Assembly: GCF_900451005.1 (NCBI RefSeq)
Contig: NZ_UGIB01000001.1
Coordinates: forward strand, 806,001 to 870,000
Origin: Helicobacter fennelliae
GTDB lineage: Bacteria; Campylobacterota; Campylobacteria; Campylobacterales; Helicobacteraceae
Direction of reading: 5' to 3'
DNA: 64,000 nucleotides
The notes beneath the pieces were generated by a model. That model saw only the letters and a list, made by a program, of their open reading frames with translations. It did not search any database and was not told the DNA's origin. Position numbers and translations under genes: made by a program. Below are positions 26,198-34,212 of the stretch, piece by piece; positions within the stretch are counted from its first letter, which is position 1, and each line of letters opens with the position of its first letter.

Positions 26198-27292
26198 ATG
26201 TTTTTAATTAAAAGAGTTTGGGTATTAGCTTTAGGTATTGCTTTCTTTTGTGGCAATGTGAATGCAGTTAATATCAATAGTATAGCTGGTGGAGCTTTAA
26301 ATTCTGCACTTTCAAGTTTAGATTCTAAATTTGATAATCTCTTTAGTAATTCTGTTAATTTTGCTAATGCCTGTTTTAATACAGATTTTAAATTAGGTGT
26401 TGATACCACAGATATTTGTGCCTTAGCTTCAAAACTTGATGGTGTTAAAGTCAATGCGTGTAGCGTTTTTGGCGGAAACTATAATGTAGGATTAAGTGGT
26501 TTTAGAAGGCTATGCAATACCCAACAAAAAGAATTTAATGATTATGCTTCAAAGGGTGCAGTAAATTTTGCAGAGTGGGCGATGTTGCAAGAGGATAAAA
26601 CAAGCACAAATTTCACAGCCAAACTTCCAAATGGAATGGACTTAAATACCTTTAATAGAACTTGGGATATTGATAATATTTTAAAAGATAATTCAGCGAC
26701 AAACATTGTTGGAAATTACCTCAAAGATGGGAAAATGAAAGAGTTATCATTGCTTATGGATTATTCCAAAAGCTATGGCTCAAAAACCAATCCATCAGAG
26801 ATTAAAGTTGAAGATATAAAAGCACCACAGGATTTGAATGCTTATAGGCAAAGCATTGATGAAAGTGTTAAGAATCATAGAGCTATTTTAAAAAGCGCGA
26901 ATCCCACCCAAAGTGCAACTTTAGCAAGAACTAAGCTCTCTAAAAATTCCACAGCCGATATGAGAGAATTAACTAATCAACTAAAAAGTGAATATGATAA
27001 TGCCAAGATTGCGGAAATTGGTAATACCCTAGCTATTAATGATTATAAAAAGTTAGCCATTCCTACACAAGAATATGTTAATTCTTTAAGGAGTGATTTA
27101 AAAATCAGTGCCATTGCTCAAATTAGAAAGCAACAAGCCACAGAAGTTGCGCTTATCACTCAAATAGAAGAAAAGTGGGAGAAAAAATATAATCTTGCTA
27201 AATTATTGATTGATAAAGAATCCATTTTAGCCCAAAAATTTGATGAGGTAAGTGCCAAAAAAGAAATAGAAAAGATAGCCAATGGAATCTAA
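26198..27292 (+). CDS. Cys-containing exported T4SS protein
   Basis: 364 residues with a signal peptide (to about 24, GNVNAVN). Five cysteines cluster in the first 110 residues of the mature part (NACFNTDF, DICALASK, VNACSVFG, RRLCNTQQ), followed by a long helical region. The pattern is reminiscent of the Cys-rich TraH/TraU/VirB5-type periplasmic proteins. It is translated just before the VirB8-like gene, the usual VirB5/VirB6 location. Exact family not assignable. Confidence 0.6.
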   Translation: MFLIKRVWVLALGIAFFCGNVNAVNINSIAGGALNSALSSLDSKFDNLFSNSVNFANACFNTDFKLGVDTTDICALASKLDGVKVNACSVFGGNYNVGLSGFRRLCNTQQKEFNDYASKGAVNFAEWAMLQEDKTSTNFTAKLPNGMDLNTFNRTWDIDNILKDNSATNIVGNYLKDGKMKELSLLMDYSKSYGSKTNPSEIKVEDIKAPQDLNAYRQSIDESVKNHRAILKSANPTQSATLARTKLSKNSTADMRELTNQLKSEYDNAKIAEIGNTLAINDYKKLAIPTQEYVNSLRSDLKISAIAQIRKQQATEVALITQIEEKWEKKYNLAKLLIDKESILAQKFDEVSAKKEIEKIANGI

Positions 27293-27305
27293 CAAGGAAC
27301 AAAAT

Positions 27306-28082
27306 ATGGAGAAGCCTAAAGAGACAAAAACAATAAAAAAAGAATCTCTAAATTTTAAATGTGAGCAATTCTTTGGTAAAAATTGGAAATATGTTGCTTC
27401 TTTTTTAGGAATTGCTATTTTAGTTGGAGCGTATGAATTAAATAGCATAAGCCAAAGAATGCAAAAACTTGAACAAGTTGTCTTAGAAAACAATGAAAAA
27501 GTTGTTTTAACAACAAGTGATGGTAGGGCAATCAAAGTTACTAAAGAACCTTTAAAAGCGGAATATTTGAAGCAATTTGCAGTTAGCACCTATGTGAATA
27601 ATTTTATTGTCTCACGCTCTCAACTCACTAATAACTTTCAGCAATCGCAATTTAAAGATTATGGGGAAGTAATGGATAATGTTCCTCAAATTAGAAACAT
27701 TTTAATAAATTTTATAGATTATAAAAATGATGAGGAAAAAAATATACAAATCAATCAAATTGCAGTAGGAGATTTAAGAGCTTATGTTCAATGGCTGATT
27801 TCTGCAACTGCGCAGGATAAATTACCCGAATATATGGCAATTAAAGATTATAGTGTTGAAAAGTATGAATACACAGGTAATAAATTTAGCATTGAAATTA
27901 TTATTAAAATAGTTGCACAGAGCTACATTCTAAGTGAGAATGCTTATAAACAGCAACAAGGAAATTTTAAAATTGTAAGTGAGGGAAGTTTTGATTTGGG
28001 AAAATCAAGTGATATTAATCCCTATGGTATGCGTATAGAAAAGCTCAAAATTGAACCAATTACAAAGACAAAGGGGAATTAA
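27306..28082 (+). CDS. VirB8-like inner-membrane protein
   Basis: 258 residues from ATG 27306 (AAGGA upstream; ATG 27282 inside the preceding gene is the alternative). A basic N-terminal tail, one membrane span (VASFLGIAILVGAYEL) and a periplasmic NTF2-like domain with YVNNFIVSRSQLTNNFQ and the conserved C-terminal run AYKQQQGNFKIVSEG. This is the VirB8/TraJ arrangement. VirB8 nucleates the inner-membrane complex. Stop and next start overlap. Confidence 0.7.
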   Translation: MEKPKETKTIKKESLNFKCEQFFGKNWKYVASFLGIAILVGAYELNSISQRMQKLEQVVLENNEKVVLTTSDGRAIKVTKEPLKAEYLKQFAVSTYVNNFIVSRSQLTNNFQQSQFKDYGEVMDNVPQIRNILINFIDYKNDEEKNIQINQIAVGDLRAYVQWLISATAQDKLPEYMAIKDYSVEKYEYTGNKFSIEIIIKIVAQSYILSENAYKQQQGNFKIVSEGSFDLGKSSDINPYGMRIEKLKIEPITKTKGN

Positions 28083-28540
28083 TGGACTATTATCAAAAAG
28101 TAGAAAAACTCAACGAACAATTAACAGAGCTTACACTTGCTTTGCAAAAAGAGGTTAAGGAACTTAAAGAGGATACCCTTGTTAATGCTCAACATATCAA
28201 AGTGCTAAAACAAAAAAATATAAAAAATTTAGGTGTTGTTAATGATAAGCTTAAAGAACATATTGATGCGACTGCTGATTTAGCTGAAGATTTGGGGCAA
28301 ATGAGTGAAGAAAAAGAAAACAACAATTATGCAAGTTTTTTAAAAAGCCTATTGGAATCTGATTTCAAAGCCTTACAAAGTGAAATGTTAGAAGAAAGCA
28401 AAAGAGAAATTTTGAATGCAAAAACTTCAAACAATACAAAAGGTAGTTTCAGTTTTGGAATCATCTTTAATATCCTTAGTTTAGTAAGCTTTGTGCTTAT
28501 TGTTTTTATCTCGGTGAAATATAAGCTATTTTTTGGATAA
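28082..28540 (+). CDS. Coiled-coil protein with C-terminal membrane anchor
   Basis: 152 residues. Coiled coil over about residues 1-70 (ALQKEVKELKED), soluble middle, and a C-terminal span (GIIFNILSLVSFVLIVFISV). A tail-anchored inner-membrane protein facing the cytosol. Its opening resembles the soluble protein at 22394-22696. Function unknown; coupling to the VirB8-like gene suggests a role in the T4SS base. Confidence 0.6.
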   Translation: MDYYQKVEKLNEQLTELTLALQKEVKELKEDTLVNAQHIKVLKQKNIKNLGVVNDKLKEHIDATADLAEDLGQMSEEKENNNYASFLKSLLESDFKALQSEMLEESKREILNAKTSNNTKGSFSFGIIFNILSLVSFVLIVFISVKYKLFFG

Positions 28541-28543
28541 GCA

Positions 28544-28891
28544 ATGAAAAAACTATTATTCATTATTAGCATTTTTGTTTTTGCGCCAAATCTATATTGT
28601 GCGATTCCTCCCTGCTCTTTTATTATAGATTCTGGCTCTAAAGAAGCTTATGGAGACTTGGACAATTTTTTAGAAGAAGAGAACAATAAAATTAAATCTT
28701 ATTGGGAAAATGAAATTGGGCGAGTAATTGAGGAAATCAAAAAACAAAGCGAGGAAAGAGAAAAGCAACTAAAGATTCTTAAAAATTTAGAAAAAGAAAG
28801 GCTTTTTGCAAACAAAGAAATAGAATTTTTATTAAAACAGGAAAGCGAACTTTTAGGCAATGAAGCAAATATTGAATCGGAGGTGAAATAA
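28544..28891 (+). CDS. Small exported coiled-coil protein, copy 4
   Basis: 115 residues. Signal peptide (to about 19, NLYCAIPPCS), a Cys pair like copy 3, then a long coiled coil ending NKEIEFLLKQESELLGN. It shares the closing ELxFLLKQ motif with copies 1 and 3. The 69 bases after it hold no gene. Confidence 0.7.
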   Translation: MKKLLFIISIFVFAPNLYCAIPPCSFIIDSGSKEAYGDLDNFLEEENNKIKSYWENEIGRVIEEIKKQSEEREKQLKILKNLEKERLFANKEIEFLLKQESELLGNEANIESEVK

Positions 28892-28960
28892 TGGAATAAG
28901 CAGGATTATTAAAATAAGTGCGGCTTGTGGTTATGATAAAACAATAAAAAAGGAAGCAAA

Positions 28961-29377
28961 ATGAATTACAAAAATAAAGAAACTTTGATTCAAAGTTTTA
29001 ATGGGAATATTGACCAAGTTTATTTTTCACATCTAAACAAAAAAGCAAAAATACAATTTTTAGCGGACAAAAACGAAAAGCTAGATAAAGAAGTTGATAA
29101 ATTTAGTGGAGCGTTGAAGCTTAATATATGTGGTGCTTTGAACTTAATTGAAAGACTTACAAAAATTTTAAAGAAAGAGTTTAAAAAAAGAGATAAAAAA
29201 GTCTTTAAAGAGTTTAGCAAAAAGCTTAAAGCACAACAGAGGCTAAACATCAATGAAGAAGTGCTAAATAAAGTTGAGATTCCAGATAGAGAGATACTTC
29301 ATTACTTTGCTGATTTGCATTTTATTATTGATAGGTTAGAACAAAGCAATACCAATAAGACAAGGAGAATGAAATGA
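28961..29377 (+). CDS. Helical protein ending SNTNKTRRMK
   Basis: 138 residues, basic and helical, no export signal. The last nine residues come from the 28-base module also found at the end of the YopX-family gene at 17149-17588, though the rest is unrelated. AGGAGA in the module is the ribosome site of the next gene, five bases before its ATG, which overlaps the stop. Candidate T4SS substrate by tail; no family recognised. Confidence 0.6.
   Translation: MNYKNKETLIQSFNGNIDQVYFSHLNKKAKIQFLADKNEKLDKEVDKFSGALKLNICGALNLIERLTKILKKEFKKRDKKVFKEFSKKLKAQQRLNINEEVLNKVEIPDREILHYFADLHFIIDRLEQSNTNKTRRMK
29344..29371 (+). repeat. 28-base tail module, copy 2
   Basis: Exact match to 17555-17582, twelve kilobases away, in the same frame and at the same distance from the stop and from the next gene. 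Confidence 0.9.
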
Positions 29378-29937
29378 ATACAATCAACTTAAACCAAGAA
29401 GAGCAAAAAGAGCTTAAAGGTCTCTATGCAAAGCTAAGCAATCTCTATAAAGAGAGAGCAAAACTAGAAGTGCTTAAAAAAGATAGAGAAGAAAATCTTA
29501 AAGAAGAAATAGCAAGTGCTTGCAATATTATCAACAAACAAGGAGAAACGCAAAGCTCAAAAGTCAAAATGCCTTTGGTAAATGCCATTTTAGATGAGCT
29601 TTATAGAGATAAGCCTAACAAAGAGGAAATCAAAGCAAGCACTATGGAAGATTATAAGCTTGCTATTAACAATAAAGAAGTCAATGAAGATTGCATTAAG
29701 AGCTACATAAGCAGCGATGAGAGCATTAAGGAAAATAATGATTCTATCAAGGAAGTCTATAAAGAAAGCTCAATTCTTTCTAAAGAGATTTTAGACGCAC
29801 TGAATGCTCTATTAAAAGATGAATATAAGCTTCATTTGAATGATGAGCTTGTAAAGGGAGGATATGAAATCAAAGAAACAAAAGGTAAAGAAGAGCTATT
29901 AGAACTTAAAGAGCTAATAAAGAAGTTGGTAGGATAA
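29374..29937 (+). CDS. Unrecognised helical protein
   Basis: 187 residues, very rich in Lys and Glu, with coiled coil near both ends. No signal peptide, membrane span or catalytic motif. Ends LIKKLVG, so only weakly basic. Translationally coupled to the preceding gene. A cytosolic accessory protein is likely; function unknown. Confidence 0.6.
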   Translation: MNTINLNQEEQKELKGLYAKLSNLYKERAKLEVLKKDREENLKEEIASACNIINKQGETQSSKVKMPLVNAILDELYRDKPNKEEIKASTMEDYKLAINNKEVNEDCIKSYISSDESIKENNDSIKEVYKESSILSKEILDALNALLKDEYKLHLNDELVKGGYEIKETKGKEELLELKELIKKLVG

Positions 29938-29945
29938 AAACAGCA

Positions 29946-30746
29946 ATGAGTGATAAAGAATTAGAACAAGAAATCCTAGCTTTAGAAAATGAAGTCAAAA
30001 GACTAGAAGATTCTACTAAAGAGATTATTCAATCTATCAAAGAAAGAATCCAAAATCTTAAAGACATTGCTTGGGAGAGAGAATCCAAAAAAGAAAGCAG
30101 CAAGATGTATAAAGTGCTAGAGAATGATAAGCCCAGCACTATTGTAAGAAGCAATGTTGGAGATGTGGTTGTAGATAGGGAGTTTATGGAAAAAGAAATA
30201 CACAAACATCTTGATAATCCAGCATTAAGAGGAATGGTAACCACAGAAGAAATGCTCCCTTATCCTAAAGTAGCTAAGAATGTGGAGGCTGAAATAGATA
30301 AAAAGCATAAAAACTTTACTTGGAAAGTAAAAGCTGATGATGAAAGTATATTGGCTTATGGAAGCAGAGAATATATGAAAGATGATAAAGAAATTAATAG
30401 GCTTTTAACTGCTCATAGTAAAGCAGAATCAAATGAAAGAATGGCGGAAGTGGATAGGCGTGGTCATCCCTATCATTCCATATTTAACGACTTCAATTTT
30501 CGCAAATCCGCCAACAATGAAAGTATAACACAAAATGATTACATTATTCCACAAGAGAGAAATATATTTAACGAAAAAGACATTAAGAAAATATCTCTTG
30601 ATGAAAGACTAACCTTATTACAATCTAATCAACAAGAGATTGCTAATCTCCCAAGAGCAAGTGAAGTTTCAATCAAAGAGGAAGAAGATACAAAGCATAA
30701 TAACAAGTTAGATGAGGTAAAACATATCAAAAGGATTAAGCAATGA
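29946..30746 (+). CDS. Paralogue of 13978 protein, ending KHIKRIKQ
   Basis: 266 residues. An N-terminal coiled coil is followed by a region ending IIPQERNIFNEKDIKKISLDERLTLL (split here: IIPQ, then SLDERLTLLQSNQ) and ANLPRASEV, matching the IIPQ, SLEEKLTHLTNNQ and ENLPRARDIL blocks of the protein at 13978-14886. The two therefore share a C-terminal domain of about 60 residues plus a basic tail. A segment near residues 160-185 (RRGHPYHSIFNDFNFRK) occupies the place where the other protein has its G+C-rich insert. Likely a T4SS substrate; overlaps the virB4 start. Confidence 0.65.
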   Translation: MSDKELEQEILALENEVKRLEDSTKEIIQSIKERIQNLKDIAWERESKKESSKMYKVLENDKPSTIVRSNVGDVVVDREFMEKEIHKHLDNPALRGMVTTEEMLPYPKVAKNVEAEIDKKHKNFTWKVKADDESILAYGSREYMKDDKEINRLLTAHSKAESNERMAEVDRRGHPYHSIFNDFNFRKSANNESITQNDYIIPQERNIFNEKDIKKISLDERLTLLQSNQQEIANLPRASEVSIKEEEDTKHNNKLDEVKHIKRIKQ

Positions 30747-33082
30747 ATTTAGCCTTAATGACTTTAGTAGGAGCAAGTGCTTTTGCGCTCTATCAAGGAG
30801 CGAAAAAGCAAGATAATAAAGGTAATTATTTCTTGGAAAAAATTGCAAGACCCTTTCATAATCTTTTCATAGAATATCACTCTAATTCTTTATTTCATAT
30901 TGATTATATTAAAGAAGACCATATCATTTGCAATACTCCTTATGAAAAGCTCTTTGGCATAGAGATTTTAAGCAATGAGAATATACAAAATTTTTTACAT
31001 AAGGAAGTGATAGAATCTTTAATAAGAGATAATAAAGATAATGAAGATGCTTTTTTATACTATGTTTTACATAAACAAGGAAAATTTCAAAAGCAATATA
31101 TTTTCTCCCATAATAAAATCATTGTAAAGACTCTAGCCGATTATTTTGATGTGCAGCTTTTAAGTGGATTAGAATTAACCAATGCTCTTTATAATCAACT
31201 CTTGCAAAATAGCTTTTTTATTGAAAATAAACAACTCAAACAAAGCCTTGAAATCCATAAAGACACACTAGAGGCTGAACCTGAATTTGTAATGTTTAAA
31301 CGCCTTGCTAAACAAGCTATTGCTAAAAACTACAAGCAAATAGATATTTATCAAGCATTTAAACATTTAGAAATCAATGAAAGCAATATTCAACAATTAT
31401 TCAAACTCAATTTTGAGGGTTCTATTTGGTTTTATATAGATATTGCCACTAAACATATCCAAAACCATATTACGAGGCTTTTAAACTATGCTAAACTCGT
31501 TGGAGATAAAAAGCCTTTTATTGAATTGCAACAAGCTTATAATGCTAAAGAATGTGATTTAGCTATAATTAATGCTATTGCTTATTTAAAAGATTATGAT
31601 GATGAAATTATAGGAAATTTAGGTAGTTCTCTTAAAACAAGTTTTATAAATAAAGAGCTTTTGCGTAGTGCGCATTTGCAAAAGAATCTTATTAAATTTA
31701 GAGATAGCGATTTTGATTTCCTTGTAAAAAGCGATTATTTGTATCATTTTATTGCTTCAGTGCATAAAAGAAACACAAGTAAGCCTGATATTTATGGCGT
31801 AGATAAGAATGGCGCATTCATAAATTATTCTTTTTCTAAAGAAAATGATAATCCTCATCTATGTCTTATTGCAAAGCCCGGTTCAGGTAAAAGTGTGAGC
31901 AAACAAAAGATAATGGCTCAAATGATAGGGCTTGACTTTAGCAATGGAGAATGCTCACATCTTGGTAAAGAAGCTGGGCAAACTAGAATTAGAAGTTATG
32001 ATATAGGATTCTCTGATGAGAAGTTCATCACTTTGCTTAAAAATAATCCACACAATAAAGTTGCCCATATAGAATCTGCTTTTTCTAGCTTTGCTTATAA
32101 TATTGTTAATCTCCCAGACCCTGAAAAAAATGCAGAGATTTTTGAAGCAGATATGCAATTTAATATAGACTTAGCAAGTGTTATCCTTGAAACTCAAAAT
32201 GCACAAGCTTTAAGTATTAATGAAATGGCATATTTTAAAGAGATTTTGAGAAAAGTATATAGAACAAAAGAATATCAGAGATATAGAGTTAGGGACCTAG
32301 AGACAAAAAATAAGGAAAGTCATCAAAAGCTTTTAAACTTAGGTTATGACAACACAACATTTTTACAAGATATTAAAGAGAGCGAGTTTGCCTATCTCAA
32401 AGTGCCAAAGCTAATTGATATAGTTAAATTCGCTAGAAAAGAGGGGCAAAATATGCAACTCAAAGAAAGTGATAGAGCTGATTATATAGAATTAGCACGA
32501 AAGCTTGATGCGATTGAAAAGCTAGATTTATTTAGTGAGTTTGATAAAATTAATATTGATGATGTAGATGTGCTTTCAATGGATTTAAATAACTTCAAAG
32601 AATCTAGTCTCTTTACTCCTATCTTTTTAAGTATCTTTCAAAAAGTGTATCTTAAAGATAGAGAATATGCACTCTCTTGTAAAAGAGCCAATCGCCCAGC
32701 CCCTAAACTTTTTTATGCCATAGAAGAAGCAAAGAACTATTTTGTCGTGCCCTATTTTACAAGAATGCTTGAAAAGGTAGCCTTAGAAGCTAGAAAATAC
32801 AATGTGCATTTGTGTTTTGTAGTGCAAAATGCAGAACATATCCCGATAGGAATTTTAAAGAATTTAGATACAAGAATCTTTCTATTAAGACCTGATAAAA
32901 AGTTAGAAGTGATTAATGAAGCAAAAAATAACTTAGAGATTCCAAAAAATGTAGAAATAGGACTTTTAAATACTGATAAACACGAACTTTGTGTATGGTA
33001 TAGCAGTGGAGTATTTCATTTGAAATTTGAAATTGATGAAAATGAAATGAAAGTCTTTAGCACAAATCCAAATGAGGTGTAA
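30743..33082 (+). CDS. virB4: VirB4-family T4SS ATPase
   Basis: 779 residues. Walker A in IAKPGSGKSVSKQK near residue 375, Walker B in KLFYAIEEAKN near 652, and the later VVQNAEHIP and DTRIFLL segments are VirB4/TraC hallmarks. It is the largest and best-preserved T4SS gene here, with a length normal for the family. VirB4 drives pilus assembly and substrate transport at the inner membrane. Starts four bases before the preceding stop. Intact, in contrast to the coupling-protein gene. Confidence 0.92.
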   Translation: MNLALMTLVGASAFALYQGAKKQDNKGNYFLEKIARPFHNLFIEYHSNSLFHIDYIKEDHIICNTPYEKLFGIEILSNENIQNFLHKEVIESLIRDNKDNEDAFLYYVLHKQGKFQKQYIFSHNKIIVKTLADYFDVQLLSGLELTNALYNQLLQNSFFIENKQLKQSLEIHKDTLEAEPEFVMFKRLAKQAIAKNYKQIDIYQAFKHLEINESNIQQLFKLNFEGSIWFYIDIATKHIQNHITRLLNYAKLVGDKKPFIELQQAYNAKECDLAIINAIAYLKDYDDEIIGNLGSSLKTSFINKELLRSAHLQKNLIKFRDSDFDFLVKSDYLYHFIASVHKRNTSKPDIYGVDKNGAFINYSFSKENDNPHLCLIAKPGSGKSVSKQKIMAQMIGLDFSNGECSHLGKEAGQTRIRSYDIGFSDEKFITLLKNNPHNKVAHIESAFSSFAYNIVNLPDPEKNAEIFEADMQFNIDLASVILETQNAQALSINEMAYFKEILRKVYRTKEYQRYRVRDLETKNKESHQKLLNLGYDNTTFLQDIKESEFAYLKVPKLIDIVKFARKEGQNMQLKESDRADYIELARKLDAIEKLDLFSEFDKINIDDVDVLSMDLNNFKESSLFTPIFLSIFQKVYLKDREYALSCKRANRPAPKLFYAIEEAKNYFVVPYFTRMLEKVALEARKYNVHLCFVVQNAEHIPIGILKNLDTRIFLLRPDKKLEVINEAKNNLEIPKNVEIGLLNTDKHELCVWYSSGVFHLKFEIDENEMKVFSTNPNEV

Positions 33083-33083
33083 A

Positions 33084-33623
33084 ATGAAATTTATAAAGAG
33101 CAAAATTAAGAAAAAATACATTTTAACATTTTGCTTGATTATTCTTGGCGTAATTATTAGCCAATTTAGCAATTTTAATCTTACCTATCTTATGCCAAGT
33201 AAAGAAGTGCAAGGAAGTATTATTAAGGTTTATGATGGCGATACTCTAACAATACTTCATAATGGAGAGAAGTTTAAAGTAAGGCTTTATGGCATTGATG
33301 CACCAGAATCTAACCAAAGCTATGGCAAAGAGGCTACATCTCATCTTTTAACTCTTTGCCCCATAGGAAGTAATGCCACACTTAAAATCAAAGATAAAGA
33401 TAAATACAACAGAATTGTAGCCATAGTCTTTTGCAATGATATTGATGTCAATGCAAACTTAGTAGAAAATGGTTTTGCTTGGGCCTATAAAGAATATTCT
33501 AATGCTTACACTCATTTAGAAATAAAGGCAAGATTAGCTCATAAAGGCTTATGGAAAGATTCCAATCCTATAAAACCGAGTGTGTTTAGGAAGCAACCTA
33601 GAGGAAAGAATAATGAACCTTAA
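33084..33623 (+). CDS. Thermonuclease-family nuclease
   Basis: 179 residues from ATG 33084. A hydrophobic N-terminal span (TFCLIILGVIISQF) acts as signal or anchor, then an SNase-like domain: VYDGDTLTI, VRLYGIDAPES, YNRIVAIVF, GFAWAYKEY and LAHKGLWK, with the catalytic Asp, Arg and Glu positions present. It would cut DNA or RNA in the periplasm or outside. SNase genes accompany several conjugative elements, perhaps to trim donor or entering DNA. The tail is basic (FRKQPRGKNN). Overlaps the next gene. Confidence 0.85.
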   Translation: MKFIKSKIKKKYILTFCLIILGVIISQFSNFNLTYLMPSKEVQGSIIKVYDGDTLTILHNGEKFKVRLYGIDAPESNQSYGKEATSHLLTLCPIGSNATLKIKDKDKYNRIVAIVFCNDIDVNANLVENGFAWAYKEYSNAYTHLEIKARLAHKGLWKDSNPIKPSVFRKQPRGKNNEP

Positions 33624-34212
33624 AAGCTTTGCACAAAAATTTAAGGACATTAGTAAAGAATTACAAAAAGAAACAAGAGGAATCTATAATGTAACTTTTA
33701 ATGATAAGAATGCTACGCCTATTAATTTAGAACCTGATTTACTAGAAGAATTGATTGAAAGCACAATTAAAGAAGCTATTATAATGTATATGAAAGGATT
33801 TCACGATTACAGAAGAGACAAAGGCTTGGGTGCAGAACATATTAAAATCCATTTAGAAAAAGGGAGCGAGGGAGAAGTTAATATAGAAGAGCTTTTAAAT
33901 CTTGGAAATTCTTTGAGAGAATATCTAAAAAACTTCAATGAACCTTTTATTGACAGCGATGGTAGAAAAATCTATGAATGGAAAAATGATAAAGGGGTAA
34001 GGTTTAGAGCTGTAAGCGATTGTATATCACAAAAAGTATTAGAAAAAATCAATCAAATGGGAGGGAGTCAGCTTCCACTTTCCCCATTTGAAAACACTAT
34101 TATAACCTTTTACTCTGATAGAAACTTTAATGAAAGAATGGAATTTAAGAGTCCCAAAGTCAAGGAATATTATGAGAATAAAAACAATACATCAAAAGTA
34201 AGGAGAAAATAA
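33613..34212 (+). CDS. Unrecognised protein ending SKVRRK
   Basis: 199 residues from ATG 33613 (AGAGGAAAG upstream). Soluble, mixed structure, no export signal or catalytic motif recognised. The end NNTSKVRRK has its Arg-Arg encoded by AGGAGA, five bases before the ATG of the next gene, just as at three other junctions. Candidate T4SS substrate; otherwise unknown. Confidence 0.6.
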   Translation: MNLKSFAQKFKDISKELQKETRGIYNVTFNDKNATPINLEPDLLEELIESTIKEAIIMYMKGFHDYRRDKGLGAEHIKIHLEKGSEGEVNIEELLNLGNSLREYLKNFNEPFIDSDGRKIYEWKNDKGVRFRAVSDCISQKVLEKINQMGGSQLPLSPFENTIITFYSDRNFNERMEFKSPKVKEYYENKNNTSKVRRK

